NCBI GenBank assembly: GCA_003139615.1
Contig: PLJH01000137.1
Coordinates: 485 to 46,920, forward strand
Length of the DNA: 46,436 nucleotides
From: Alphaproteobacteria bacterium
GTDB taxonomy: Bacteria > Pseudomonadota > Alphaproteobacteria > Micropepsales > Micropepsaceae
Direction of reading: 5' to 3'
The position numbers and the translations under genes were made by a program. Under the pieces are notes generated by a model. That model ran no database searches, had not been told where the DNA came from, and saw only the letters and a list, made by a program, of their open reading frames with translations. Positions 1 through 7,764 of this stretch are shown here, one piece after another. Every line of letters begins with the position of its first letter. Within the stretch, counting starts at the first letter, position 1.

Positions 1-281
1 AAGTGCGAAGGAAGCGAGAATGGCAAGGGATCGCATGGCGGGGCTCTCGAAACGGGGTTGGGATCAATACATTAATCGAACCCGACTGGGGTCAAATGGT
101 TCATTTCCGTCTTTAACCGTCCCCCACTATAGCGATATTTTCGGTCAAAGCGGCTCGTTCCGGGGAATCCGAGGCCTCCTCGCGCGTTCGAGCCTGCCTT
201 CGGGCGTCCGATTGCGGTACCATTCACGCGGGGTTCAGGCGACGGCGGAGACTATCCCGCCTTGAGCAAAGGAGAGCGCGC
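1..281. other. Left-edge non-coding stretch
   Basis: No convincing gene is seen. An open frame at 20-265 encodes a low-complexity-free but unrecognisable 81-residue peptide without a ribosome binding site, so I do not call it. The last 20 bases carry the AAAGGAGAG ribosome binding site of the next gene. Confidence 0.5.
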
Positions 282-782
282 ATGTCGAAGGGTTTGAAAC
301 GAATTGCGGTGGCGGCCGCGATCGCATTGGGCGCGAGCGCAGGCAATGCTTCGGCCCAGAGCTACTATTACGGCGACGATTGCCACAACCAGAATCGCGC
401 GGCCGGGACAGTGCTTGGCGCCATCGCGGGCGGAATCATCGGCAACCAGTTCGGCCATGGCGGCGGCAGAGTCGCCGCGACGGTCGGAGGCGTGTTTCTC
501 GGCGGCATGGCAGGGGGAGCGATCGCCGGAGACATGGATTGCGACGACCGCCGCTACGCGTTCAAGGTCTATCAGCAGGGCTTCATCGGCCCTATCGGTC
601 AGCGCTATGAATGGCGCAACGATGCCGAAGGCGACTACGGCTATTTCACGCCGGAGCGGGAATATTACGACGGTCCCTATCTGTGTCGCGATTTCTATAT
701 CCAGACCTGGCGCCACAACGCCTGGCACGAGCACAACGGCACGGCGTGCCGCGAAGACGACGGCAACTGGCATTTCCGCTGA
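282..782 (+). CDS. Glycine-zipper surface antigen (17 kDa antigen-like)
   Basis: A 166-residue exported protein. Residues 1-25 form a signal peptide ending in an Ala-Ser-Ala site. Residues 40-82 are a glycine-zipper membrane segment (repeated GxxxG spacing, as in AGTVLGAIAGG). The C-terminal part contains the pattern C-x(n)-TACREDDGNWHF, which resembles the TACRQPDGSW ending of Rickettsia 17 kDa-type surface antigens. It probably inserts in the outer membrane; the function of the family is poorly known. The start is set by AAAGGAGAG six bases upstream of the ATG. The protein stands alone, with the next gene 8 bases downstream on the same strand. Confidence 0.85.
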   Translation: MSKGLKRIAVAAAIALGASAGNASAQSYYYGDDCHNQNRAAGTVLGAIAGGIIGNQFGHGGGRVAATVGGVFLGGMAGGAIAGDMDCDDRRYAFKVYQQGFIGPIGQRYEWRNDAEGDYGYFTPEREYYDGPYLCRDFYIQTWRHNAWHEHNGTACREDDGNWHFR

Positions 783-790
783 ACGGTGCG

Positions 791-1219
791 ATGGTTGCGA
801 CGCCAGGAATAAAGCCGCCGAAATACGCAAAGATAAAATCCATCGCGCTCGGTTTTCCGGGCGCGCATGAGGTCGTCTGGCGCGGGTGGCCCTGGTTCAA
901 TGTCGGCAAAAAGACGTTCGCGCTTTATTCGGACAAGGATAAGAGCTGGATCTTCAAGCTGCCGCACCACCAGCAGATGATGCTCTTCGATGCGCGGCCG
1001 GAAACCTTCAGACCCATGATAGCCGGGCGCTTGATCTGGTCCTATGTCCGGATCGAAGATCTCGATCGCGCGGAGATGCGGGACCTTCTGGAAGCGGCAT
1101 GGCGCATGGTGGCGCCGAGAAAGCTGGAGCAGGCCCACGCGGAATTTCTGAAGCGGCTCGATGCTCCGGCCCAACCCAATGAGAAGCTGCGCCGGACGAT
1201 GCGAAAAGCCGCGCCCTGA
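791..1219 (+). CDS. MmcQ/YjbR family protein
   Basis: A 142-residue protein matching the small YjbR/MmcQ (DUF419) fold: an N-terminal segment with ALGFPGAHE, a central beta region with a W-P-W-F-N-V-G-K core, and a C-terminal segment with IEDLDRAEMRDLLEAAWR followed by a P-R-K-L end. Members are thought to bind nucleic acid or act as small adaptor folds; the role is unknown. The ATG at 791 is the first Met of the conserved part; codons upstream in the frame are a shadow of the preceding gene. The ribosome binding site is weak and the gene may be translated by coupling to the antigen gene 8 bases before it. Confidence 0.75.
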   Translation: MVATPGIKPPKYAKIKSIALGFPGAHEVVWRGWPWFNVGKKTFALYSDKDKSWIFKLPHHQQMMLFDARPETFRPMIAGRLIWSYVRIEDLDRAEMRDLLEAAWRMVAPRKLEQAHAEFLKRLDAPAQPNEKLRRTMRKAAP

Positions 1220-1304
1220 GAAGAATCGTGAAGCTGGTGCGGCATAAACCTTGGAACCTGCTGAAAATTCGACCATTAACGTCCTGTCAGTACCGCGATT
1301 GCAT

Positions 1305-1340
1305 ATTTCTACCGTGATATGGCTTAGTATACTGTCTAAA
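1305..1340 (+). promoter_or_regulatory. Probable hicBA promoter with palindromic operator
   Basis: TATACT at 1328-1333 is a good -10 hexamer 35 bases before the antitoxin start. It lies inside the perfect 8-bp palindrome AGTATACT (1326-1333). The matching -35 is poor (around 1305-1310). The overlap of a palindrome with the -10 suits autorepression by the antitoxin or antitoxin-toxin complex, which is known for hic operons; here it is inferred. Confidence 0.45.
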
Positions 1341-1368
1341 GGTGCCAGCCGCGGGGCAAAGGACGACC

Positions 1369-1602
1369 ATGAGCCGATTTACAGTTTATGCAAAATGGGA
1401 TTCCGAAGCGGGCGTTTGGACCGCCTTCTCGGACGACATTCCCGGTCTCGTGACGGAAGCTCCATCTTGGGATGAGTTGAAAGAGCGCCTGCGCGCGGCT
1501 GCGGCAGAATTGATTCAATTGAACAACGTGAAAATCGATCGCGACGGTGGCGAACTTCATATCGTGACCGACGAACGCGTGAGCGTGCTCGCTGCTGCGT
1601 AA
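1369..1602 (+). CDS. hicB: HicB-like antitoxin (DUF1902)
   Basis: A 77-residue protein with the partial RNase H-like fold of HicB antitoxins: FTVYAKWDSEAGVWTAFSDDIPGLVTEA at residues 4-31, then an amphipathic helix (WDELKERLRAAAAEL). It matches the DUF1902 branch and lacks the C-terminal ribbon-helix-helix or helix-turn-helix present in longer HicB proteins. It should bind and neutralise the toxin encoded next. The ATG at 1369 has AAAGGAC five bases upstream; a GTG at 1342 in the same frame has no site. Its stop overlaps the toxin start (TAATG), a sign of tight coupling. Confidence 0.85.
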   Translation: MSRFTVYAKWDSEAGVWTAFSDDIPGLVTEAPSWDELKERLRAAAAELIQLNNVKIDRDGGELHIVTDERVSVLAAA

Positions 1603-1799
1603 TGGCCGGCTCATACACGCCAGATGTCAAGCGTGTGCTTGCCGAACGTGGCTGCCGTTTCCATCGACAAGGTAAGGGCGACCATTCGATCTGGTACAGC
1701 CCCATATCCAAGAGATATTTTACGGTCGACGCTAAATTACTGTCGCGTCACACGGCCAACGCGATCATGAAGCAAGCTGGGATCGATCACAAATTCTAG
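1602..1799 (+). CDS. hicA: HicA-like mRNA interferase toxin
   Basis: A 65-residue protein of the YcfA/HicA type, a small double-stranded-RNA-binding-like fold that cleaves mRNA. The segment KGDHSIWYSP carries the conserved His (H28) used for catalysis in the family, and it is preceded by the usual L-x-x-x-G-C-x-F-x-R-Q-x-K-G-D-H layout. The start ATG shares one base with the antitoxin stop. The antitoxin-first order is the reverse of classical hicAB but is common for the DUF1902/HicA pairs. Length is normal, so the toxin looks intact. Confidence 0.87.
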   Translation: MAGSYTPDVKRVLAERGCRFHRQGKGDHSIWYSPISKRYFTVDAKLLSRHTANAIMKQAGIDHKF

Positions 1800-1815
1800 G
1801 CTTCAGCGCAATCCC

Positions 1816-2601
1816 TCACCGCCCCTTCCACTGCACAGGACGCTTTTCGGCGAAGGCGCGCGGGCCTTCGATGAAATCTTCGCTGCGAAACATCGCGGCG
1901 ACCGCGGGATATTTCGACTGGTTTTTCAGCGCCTGTTCGACGGAAGGTTCTGTGAGTCCCTTCTGCACCGCCTGCTTCGACGCGCGGATCGACATCGGCG
2001 ACAATTCGAGAATCTGCGTCGCCCATTTCTTTGCAGCCGTCATCAACTCTGCGGCAGGCACAACCTGATTGACGAAGCCGAGTTCGGCTCCTTCTTTCGC
2101 GCTCACGCGCCGTCCGGTGAGGATCATCCCCATTGCGCGCTTTTCGCCGATCAGGCGCGGCAGGCGATGCAGGCCGCCGGCAAGTGCGGCGAGTCCCACG
2201 CGCGGCTCCGGCAACGCGAAGACCGCCGTATCGACAGCCACGATGATGTCGCAAGCGAGCGCAATCTCGAATCCTCCCCCCATCGCAATTCCGTTGACCG
2301 CCGCGATCAGGGGCTTGTCGAGATCGAAGCGGCTGGAAAGCCCGCCGAAGCCACTGGGCGGCGCCGACATCTTTCCGCCGCCTGCCTGATATTTGAGATC
2401 GTTGCCGGCGCTGAAGGCGCGGTCGCCAGCCCCGGTCACGATGGCCACCCATTGCTCGGGATCGGCAGCGAACGCGTCGAACACGCCCGCCAGCTCGAAA
2501 TTGGCCGGCGGATGAACGGCGTTCATCACCTCGGGCCGGTTGAGGGTGACGATGGTGAGCGGCCCTTCCCGCTCGACCTTGCAAAACTGCAAATCGGTCA
2601 T
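1816..2601 (-). CDS. Enoyl-CoA hydratase/isomerase family protein
   Basis: A 261-residue crotonase-fold enzyme. The oxyanion-hole segments are present (AFSAGNDLK near 62-70 and GIAMGGGFEIALACD at 104-118). Both catalytic glutamates of true hydratases have counterparts, E112 in GGGFEIAL and E132 in ALPEPRVGL, so hydration of 2-enoyl-CoA is likely; the substrate chain is unknown. The start at 2601 (MTDLQF) has GGGAG upstream; the longer frame to 2721 lacks homology. It stands alone, divergent from the next gene with about 120 bases between them. Confidence 0.88.
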   Translation of the reverse strand: MTDLQFCKVEREGPLTIVTLNRPEVMNAVHPPANFELAGVFDAFAADPEQWVAIVTGAGDRAFSAGNDLKYQAGGGKMSAPPSGFGGLSSRFDLDKPLIAAVNGIAMGGGFEIALACDIIVAVDTAVFALPEPRVGLAALAGGLHRLPRLIGEKRAMGMILTGRRVSAKEGAELGFVNQVVPAAELMTAAKKWATQILELSPMSIRASKQAVQKGLTEPSVEQALKNQSKYPAVAAMFRSEDFIEGPRAFAEKRPVQWKGR

Positions 2602-2719
2602 TTTGGGCTCCCTGATGGCTATTGAGGCCCAGATTGGCGCTTCGGAGACGTCTCCCGCAAGGCTTGGGTAACCATTTAACTCTAGCTTGACTCCCAGCGC
2701 CCGCATCGGAACCGAAGTC

Positions 2720-3322
2720 ATGCCAGCCTCCTGGATCGTCAGCGTCGCCGGACGTGCCTACGGGCCGTACACGGACGCACAGATGCAGGCCTTCGCATCC
2801 GAGGGCCGGCTCGCGCCGCAATCCCTCATCGCACGCAACGGCGAAACGCATTTCCGTGCCGCCTCGGACGAACCGGCATTGGCCGCCTTGTTCGGAATCG
2901 CCAGGCAAGCTGCTCCCGAACCTGCGAAACCCGCCGCAACGGTGACATCGATCCAGCCGACCGAAACGCCATCGACATTCGGCCAGAAGGACGATGCCGC
3001 AAATTCCGGTGAGCGCGCTCACATCATCATCATCGCCGACATGAAATCGCGCTCGATCGACGGCCTCGAGGAGGAAATCTTCAAGCTCGGCCCCGCCTTC
3101 GCGTTCCTGCCGCAGGCGTGGTTGCTGTCGAGCGACATGTCGGTGAATGCGATCCGAAATCTGCTTGTCCAGCAGCTCGGCAAACTTGACGTGCTCTTCG
3201 TCGTCGATGCGACGCGCGACAAGGCGGCGTGGTTCAATTTCGGTCCCGAGTCCGACACGCGCATCCGGCGCAACTGGGCGCGCACGCCGGAAATGCCAAC
3301 CGGCCGCAGCGCGACGGGCTAA
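2720..3322 (+). CDS. GYF-like (DUF4339) domain protein
   Basis: A 200-residue protein. Residues 4-58 (SWIVSVAGRAYGPYTDAQMQAFASEGRL and on) match the GYF_2/DUF4339 pattern W-x-V-x(5)-Y-G-P-x-T-x(2)-Q-M, a small module thought to mediate protein contacts. A linker follows, then a C-terminal domain of about 100 residues (RAHIIIIADMKSRSID to the end) that I do not recognise. No signal peptide or membrane helix. I prefer the ATG at 2720 because the domain begins immediately after it; an ATG at 2687 is possible. It is convergent with the carbonic anhydrase gene, their stop codons overlapping at 3319-3322. Confidence 0.75.
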   Translation: MPASWIVSVAGRAYGPYTDAQMQAFASEGRLAPQSLIARNGETHFRAASDEPALAALFGIARQAAPEPAKPAATVTSIQPTETPSTFGQKDDAANSGERAHIIIIADMKSRSIDGLEEEIFKLGPAFAFLPQAWLLSSDMSVNAIRNLLVQQLGKLDVLFVVDATRDKAAWFNFGPESDTRIRRNWARTPEMPTGRSATG

Positions 3323-3849
3323 CCTATTTCCTTCAGTTCGTCGCGGAAGCGTTTGGAATTCCGGACATAAACATCCGCCGAGATTTTGAGATAGGCGATC
3401 TGCGGCTCGGTGAGCGGCCTCACCACGCGGCCGGGCGAGCCCAGCACCAGCGAACCATCGGGTATCTCCTTGCCCTCAGAAATGAGCGAGTTCGCGCCGA
3501 TCAGGCAGTTCTTCCCGATTTTCGAGCGGTTGAGCAAAGTTGAACCCATGCCGATCAGCGTGTTGTCGCCGATATTGGCGCCGTGGAGGATGACGCGGTG
3601 ACCGACGGTCACATTGGCTCCGATCACGGTCGGCTCGCCCGGATCGGCATGGATCACGGAGTTGTCCTGCACGTTCGAATTCTCGCCCACCGTGATCCAG
3701 TCGGCGTCCCCGCGCAGCACGGAGCCGAACCAGACGCTCGCGTTCTTCAGCAGCCGGACTTTTCCGATCAGGACGGCGCTGGGCGCGATCCAGTATTCGC
3801 CCTCGGGCGGCAGTTCCGGCGAAACGCCGGCAAGGCTGTAGATGGGCAT
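3319..3849 (-). CDS. Gamma-carbonic anhydrase family protein
   Basis: A 176-residue left-handed beta-helix protein with repeated hexapeptides (IGANV, IGDNT, IGKNC). The three zinc-binding histidines of gamma-carbonic anhydrases are present: H67 in SVIHADP and H84 and H89 in TVGHRVILHG. It resembles YrdA/PaaY; members form trimers and may hydrate CO2, though many bacterial ones have weak activity or other acyl-related roles. The start at 3849 has AGGAA upstream; the open frame extends to 4224 but that part is the shadow of the divergent gene. Confidence 0.9.
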   Translation of the reverse strand: MPIYSLAGVSPELPPEGEYWIAPSAVLIGKVRLLKNASVWFGSVLRGDADWITVGENSNVQDNSVIHADPGEPTVIGANVTVGHRVILHGANIGDNTLIGMGSTLLNRSKIGKNCLIGANSLISEGKEIPDGSLVLGSPGRVVRPLTEPQIAYLKISADVYVRNSKRFRDELKEIG

Positions 3850-3942
3850 GGGCGATTCCTGACTGGCGATGCCGGTATCTTGGCTTGTCGCGCGCAGTCT
3901 GGCGAGACTTTCGCGAAACCGTCGGCCGGGCCATAATGGGCC

Positions 3943-4875
3943 ATGGCAGTAAGAGCCGTTTCGCGGCCGCCCGCGATCAATCACGAGCTTGCCCGCTCGA
4001 TCGTCGAGAGCGCGATCCGCATCTATTTCCGCAAGCGCCGCTCGCGCGTGCCGCGCTTTGTCGACGAGACCTATTCGGTGCTGGGCTCGATGCGCCTGCA
4101 CAAGCACGCAATCGGCCACGATCTCTGGCGCGCACCGTTCAACGCGCTGATGGCCGGTCCGCAGCTTGGCCTCACAGCAGCGGCTTACGCCCTCGAATAT
4201 GCCGGCCGCAAGCGCGACGCCCAACGGCTGAAGTCGCGCGAGTTGTTCGTGCGCACGACCGTGATGCAGGAGATCGAGCGGCGCATCGTCGTCGATCTGC
4301 TGGAGCTGCCTTATTCCGGACCCGGCAAGACCTCGTTCAAGGATGCACTCGCCATCGAGATCATGGGCGACCGGCGGCTCACCGATGCGCTCTCCGTGCT
4401 CGAAGGCCCCTGGGGCGAAGACGAACGCAGCCGGATCGAGGCGCTGCTGTCAGAGAACCTGTCGATCTATCTGAGTGGCCGCGCGGCGGTGAATGAAATT
4501 ACCAGCGGCGCGCTGACGCTGGGTGCCGGTGCTGCGATCCTGCACGAACTGACGCCAGGCATTCTGACGCTCGGTCCCGCCATCGCGCGCGCCGTCGCGA
4601 CGAAGGCCGCCGGCACAGCCGGCGCGCTCGCGGCCGGCGGCAGCGTGTTGCTCGCGACGGCCGCGGCCTCGGCCTTCTCAGGCGTCGTCACCGACCCGAT
4701 CCAAAAGGCGCTGGGCATCCACCACCGCCGCCTGATCGCTCTCCTCGACACCCTCGAAGACGGCTTCCTCGGTGGCGATGCAAGGCTTGCGGTGCGCGAA
4801 CATTATACGGCGCGGTTGGTCGATATCTTCGGCGCGGTTGCGTCCGTATGGAGCTATGTGAAGGCGGGGGCATGA
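3943..4875 (+). CDS. Conserved hypothetical protein with hydrophobic C-terminal region
   Basis: A 310-residue protein of unknown function. The N-terminal half is charged and helical (residues 14-150, rich in R, K, E). Residues about 185-255 are very rich in Ala, Gly and Leu and look like two or three hydrophobic hairpins (ALTLGAGAAILHEL, GTAGALAAGGSVLLATAAASAF). It resembles a family I recall as DUF6635 but I am not certain. Codon use is like its neighbours. It is divergent from the carbonic anhydrase gene with 93 bases between starts. Confidence 0.75.
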   Translation: MAVRAVSRPPAINHELARSIVESAIRIYFRKRRSRVPRFVDETYSVLGSMRLHKHAIGHDLWRAPFNALMAGPQLGLTAAAYALEYAGRKRDAQRLKSRELFVRTTVMQEIERRIVVDLLELPYSGPGKTSFKDALAIEIMGDRRLTDALSVLEGPWGEDERSRIEALLSENLSIYLSGRAAVNEITSGALTLGAGAAILHELTPGILTLGPAIARAVATKAAGTAGALAAGGSVLLATAAASAFSGVVTDPIQKALGIHHRRLIALLDTLEDGFLGGDARLAVREHYTARLVDIFGAVASVWSYVKAGA

Positions 4876-4929
4876 TATGCCGCGCGACGCCGTGCGGGCG
4901 GCTATCACGGCAGAACAGAAGGCTGCGAA

Positions 4930-5217
4930 ATGAAGGCGTCGGTCGTCAAGCTGAACTTCCATCTTCCGACGGCTCAGGCCGTCACTGCCAATCATATCGC
5001 CGTTGCTTTTCGACCGCCTGCGGAGATTTCAATCTCCCTTTTGGACGAATTGGATATTGATTTGGAGAACTTGGACACGGAGCAGGACGTATTAAACCTG
5101 ACTACTGGCAAGCGGTTCCGTGCAAACATCGCCACAAATAATATACACGACCTTACGTTCCCGCCAGCGCACGGCACATCTCGATTCCCGTCCTTGGCCC
5201 GTAGACGTGGCGGCTAA
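4930..5217 (+). CDS. Possible small hypothetical protein
   Basis: A 95-residue frame with AGAAGG about seven bases before the ATG. The first 75 residues look protein-like (acidic stretch LLDELDIDLENLDTEQDVLNL), the last 20 are Arg/Pro rich and could be read-through of non-coding DNA. It is clearly AT-richer than its neighbours. No family is recognised. It could be a small acquired gene or a remnant. Confidence 0.35.
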   Translation: MKASVVKLNFHLPTAQAVTANHIAVAFRPPAEISISLLDELDIDLENLDTEQDVLNLTTGKRFRANIATNNIHDLTFPPAHGTSRFPSLARRRGG

Positions 5218-5461
5218 ATTCAATTTGGACCTCCATCTAATTTCGCAATTTCGCGACGAAACCCAAAAAACGCGTTACGCTTTCCCCAAGCCGATTGAGT
5301 CGGGCTTGGGGGGCTTATCCGTTGCGGGGTAGCGCGTTGGCAGCAAACAGGCCGTTTCGAGCAATCCTTCACCTCGCCCCTACGTCACGCCCGTCACACG
5401 GCTGCAATCGTTCTCAGCGCACTCTCCATCAACATCATCCGTTTTTGACCAGGGAGCATCC
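5218..5461. other. Intergenic region with hairpin before PhoH-like gene
   Basis: No gene seen. It contains a perfect 9-bp stem CCCCAAGCC/GGCTTGGGG at 5284-5311 without a T-tract on the plus strand, and two direct copies of CGTCAC nine bases apart (5383-5388 and 5392-5397) 65-80 bases before the PhoH-like start, which could be a regulator site. Both are observations only. Confidence 0.4.
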
Positions 5462-6202
5462 ATGGCCAAGCGTTCGGCGCGTCACAAAATCCGCGAGCAT
5501 CACGAACCTGCAAATGTTCATCCCCTCTTTCCAGTCTCAGGTGGCTACGATCCGCTGAACGCGGACGGCCGCGATCGAAAATACGTCAAAAACATCCGGG
5601 CGATGAGCCCGATGCAGCAGCGCCTGCTCGATGCTATCGACGAGCGCTCCGTGGTGGCGGCGCTCGGGCCGGCCGGCACGGGCAAAACCTATCTCGCCAT
5701 CGCCAAGGCCGTCGAAGCGATGGAGCAGAACAAGGTCGGCCGCATCGTGCTGTCGCGCCCGGCGGTGGAAGCGGGAGAAAGCCTCGGCTTCCTGCCCGGC
5801 GATCTGCAGGACAAGCTCGCGCCCTATCTCCGCCCGCTATACGACGCGCTGACGGAACGGCTCGGCACCAAGCGGCTGAAATCGCTTTTGGCGGAAGGCA
5901 CGATCGAAATCGCGCCCGTCGCCTATATGCGCGGCCGCACGCTCAACGATTGCTTCGTGGTGATCGACGAGGCGCAGAACTGCACCTATGGGCAGCTCAA
6001 GATGCTGCTCACGCGGCTCGGCTGGCGCTCGACGATAGTGCTGACGGGCGATCCCGATCAGACGGATCTCTTAAGCGGACTTTCGGGTCTGGGTGAGATC
6101 GCGTCGCGGCTGGAACGCGTACCGGAAATCGCCGTCGTCAGACTGGGCGACGGCGACATTGTGCGTCACCCGTTGGTGGCAAGCATGTTGACGGTGCTTT
6201 AG
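5462..6202 (+). CDS. PhoH-like ATPase
   Basis: A 246-residue P-loop ATPase of the PhoH family. The Walker A motif GPAGTGKT is at residues 69-76 and Walker B FVVIDEAQN at 165-173; the family signature SRPAVEAGESLGFLPGD lies at 98-114, and the sensor segment VLTGDPDQTD follows. It is a compact form with neither the PIN domain of PhoH2 nor an RNA-binding KH domain. PhoH proteins are RNA helicase-like and linked to RNA processing and phosphate stress in some bacteria. Usual neighbours (ybeZ-ybeY) are absent, so this is the stand-alone paralogue. The ATG follows CAGGGAGC. Confidence 0.9.
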   Translation: MAKRSARHKIREHHEPANVHPLFPVSGGYDPLNADGRDRKYVKNIRAMSPMQQRLLDAIDERSVVAALGPAGTGKTYLAIAKAVEAMEQNKVGRIVLSRPAVEAGESLGFLPGDLQDKLAPYLRPLYDALTERLGTKRLKSLLAEGTIEIAPVAYMRGRTLNDCFVVIDEAQNCTYGQLKMLLTRLGWRSTIVLTGDPDQTDLLSGLSGLGEIASRLERVPEIAVVRLGDGDIVRHPLVASMLTVL

Positions 6203-6236
6203 CCGCGGAAGCCAGCGTTTGGGGCAACGTCCGAAG

Positions 6237-6410
6237 ATTTAACGCGGGGGACGCAGAGGGCGCTGAGGACAACGAGTATTTGTTGTCCGCCTATGCCTTT
6301 GATAATTTGTTGCGCGCTTTGCGCGCAGGAAGAGTCCTCGCTGACGGTTGGCTGATCCGCTGTCGTCCTCTGCGACCTCCGCGCATCCTCGGCGGCCGCC
6401 GCATTAAAAT
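6237..6410. repeat. MITE-like imperfect inverted-repeat element
   Basis: The two ends are imperfect inverted copies: ATTTAACGCGG followed by GACGCAGAGGGCGC and GAGGACAACG on the left (6237-6275), and on the complement of the right end (6361-6410) ATTTTAATGCGG, GGATGCGCGGAGG and GCAGAGGACGAC. Inside are two perfect hairpins: GGACAAC/GTTGTCC (6267-6288) and TGCGCGC/GCGCGCA with a TTT loop (6311-6327). There is no coding potential. The CTCTGCG-type units are common in dispersed bacterial repeats, so this is probably a mobile or REP-like element. Confidence 0.55.
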
Positions 6411-6443
6411 TGTTGACCGCAGCGCAAACCCAGAATTCGAGGT

Positions 6444-6740
6444 TTAGAGCGCCAGCGCGAGTTCGATGACGAAGAGGCCCAGCGCAAAGCTCCAATAGCC
6501 GCAGATGGCTGTCGCGAGCCAGAACGCCATGGCGGAGCATGACTTCGTTTTCCAGGAACGGGCGGCGTTGTCGAAGAGCACCGTCGGCCCAGCGATGACC
6601 ATGACGGCCCAATAGGAGATTTTCTCGAGCGGCTTCTCGGCCTTCTTCTTTGTCAGAAGGCGGTAGATGTTGGCGATGATGCCGGATGCGGTGAAGCCGG
6701 CCGTGGTGGCGAACAGGACCACCAAAAGATCACGAAACAT
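6444..6740 (-). CDS. Small inner-membrane protein
   Basis: A 98-residue protein with probably three membrane segments: DLLVVLFATTAGFTASGIIANIY near the start, YWAVMVIAGPTVLFDNAA in the middle and FWLATAICGYWSFALGLFVIELAL at the end, with a Lys-rich loop (TKKKAEK) at about 32-38. No function known. Two ATGs lie six bases apart; the inner one (6740) has GGGGA six bases upstream and is preferred to that at 6746. Confidence 0.75.
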   Translation of the reverse strand: MFRDLLVVLFATTAGFTASGIIANIYRLLTKKKAEKPLEKISYWAVMVIAGPTVLFDNAARSWKTKSCSAMAFWLATAICGYWSFALGLFVIELALAL

Positions 6741-7014
6741 GCGCATTCCCCGGTCTCGACAGATCGGAGACTGCAGTCCGCGTGCCCGTTTATCGGGCGG
6801 GCGCGCGCAACAATTGTTTCATTCCGGGCCAGAGATGCCGGATCCACCCGGTTCCGCCGCCTCCGCCGTCCGATTTCCGGGCAGCATGTCGCAAATTTCA
6901 CCCGCCATGCGGCGAGGTGTCCGCCGGCCGCTTAGGCGAATTAACGCGTTTTTGGTCTTAACCTCGTTGCGGGCGAATCGAAGTGGCATGTTAAACAGGG
7001 CCGAGGAACGGATT

Positions 7015-7764
7015 GTGCCCGCAGCATTGCCGATGAGTCGACGCGATCAGGTGGACGAGACTGTCAAGCAGCGCTCGGGATGGCTCATTCCGATTGCGGT
7101 CTTTGTCGTGACCGCCGTGCTGTCAGCCGTGATCCTGCTGCTCTATCTGGCGCCGACGCCGCAATCCTTCCTGCAGGAACATCCGTCGCCCACGTCCCGC
7201 GCCGATCCGATCGACCTGTCGGTCAACGGGCTCTCCCTCAAGATTCCGGCGAACTTCATCATTTACAGCAGCGCGCGTCAGGGCGGGCCGCGCAAAGACG
7301 TGGCGCTGTTCACCACCTTTCCCGACTTCCGCGGCTATTCCGATTGGGAAGCCTCGAACTTCACGAGCAACGCGGCCGACTCGCCCGTCATCTACATGCT
7401 GATCCGGGAAGAAGTTCTCGATCTCAGCGAAGAAGAGCGCTTGCAGAGAATCTATCTCACCTATGTCGCCGACCCCGCGGCAAAACCGGGTCCGTTCGGA
7501 TTGACGGACTACGCGTTCCGCGACGATTCCGGCTATCACGGAAAAGATCTGTTCGTCGGCCAGGGCACGACCGGTCCGGTCGTCATGCTGTGCGACCGAT
7601 TCAGCCAATTGGTGCCGAATCCCAGTTGCCTGCGCGACGTGCGGCTCAAGCACGGCGTGGCGCTCAGCTATCGTTTCAAGCGCGCGCATCTGGCGAACTG
7701 GCACGAAATCGCCGACGGCATCGGCGTGCTGGTGCAATCTTTCAGGCGGCCCAAGTCGGGTTAA
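7015..7764 (+). CDS. Membrane-anchored hypothetical protein
   Basis: A 249-residue protein with one N-terminal membrane helix (GWLIPIAVFVVTAVLSAVILLLYL, near residues 23-46) and a periplasmic domain of about 200 residues with no recognised family. A GTG start at 7015 with GAGGAA seven bases upstream fits best; ATGs at 6988 and 7033 are alternatives. Its stop overlaps that of the convergent permease gene in the palindromic tetramer TTAA at 7761-7764, so no room exists for a separate terminator. Confidence 0.7.
   Translation: MPAALPMSRRDQVDETVKQRSGWLIPIAVFVVTAVLSAVILLLYLAPTPQSFLQEHPSPTSRADPIDLSVNGLSLKIPANFIIYSSARQGGPRKDVALFTTFPDFRGYSDWEASNFTSNAADSPVIYMLIREEVLDLSEEERLQRIYLTYVADPAAKPGPFGLTDYAFRDDSGYHGKDLFVGQGTTGPVVMLCDRFSQLVPNPSCLRDVRLKHGVALSYRFKRAHLANWHEIADGIGVLVQSFRRPKSG

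Noticed and set aside
20..265. 81-codon frame at the left edge
   Set aside because: No ribosome binding site, no recognisable protein features, composition of a random frame.
1255..1285. Second EcfG-type promoter beginning with GGAAC at about 1255
   Set aside because: The bases 16-17 downstream do not match CGTT.
1796..3022. Minus-strand frame of 408 codons over the hydratase and GYF-like genes
   Set aside because: Shadow frame: the product is Arg/Gly-rich and runs in a different frame from the clear hydratase and across the opposite-strand GYF-like gene.
6667..7014. Upstream in-frame extension of the anchored protein
   Set aside because: The extra 116 residues look unlike protein, and a GTG with a good ribosome binding site lies at 7015.
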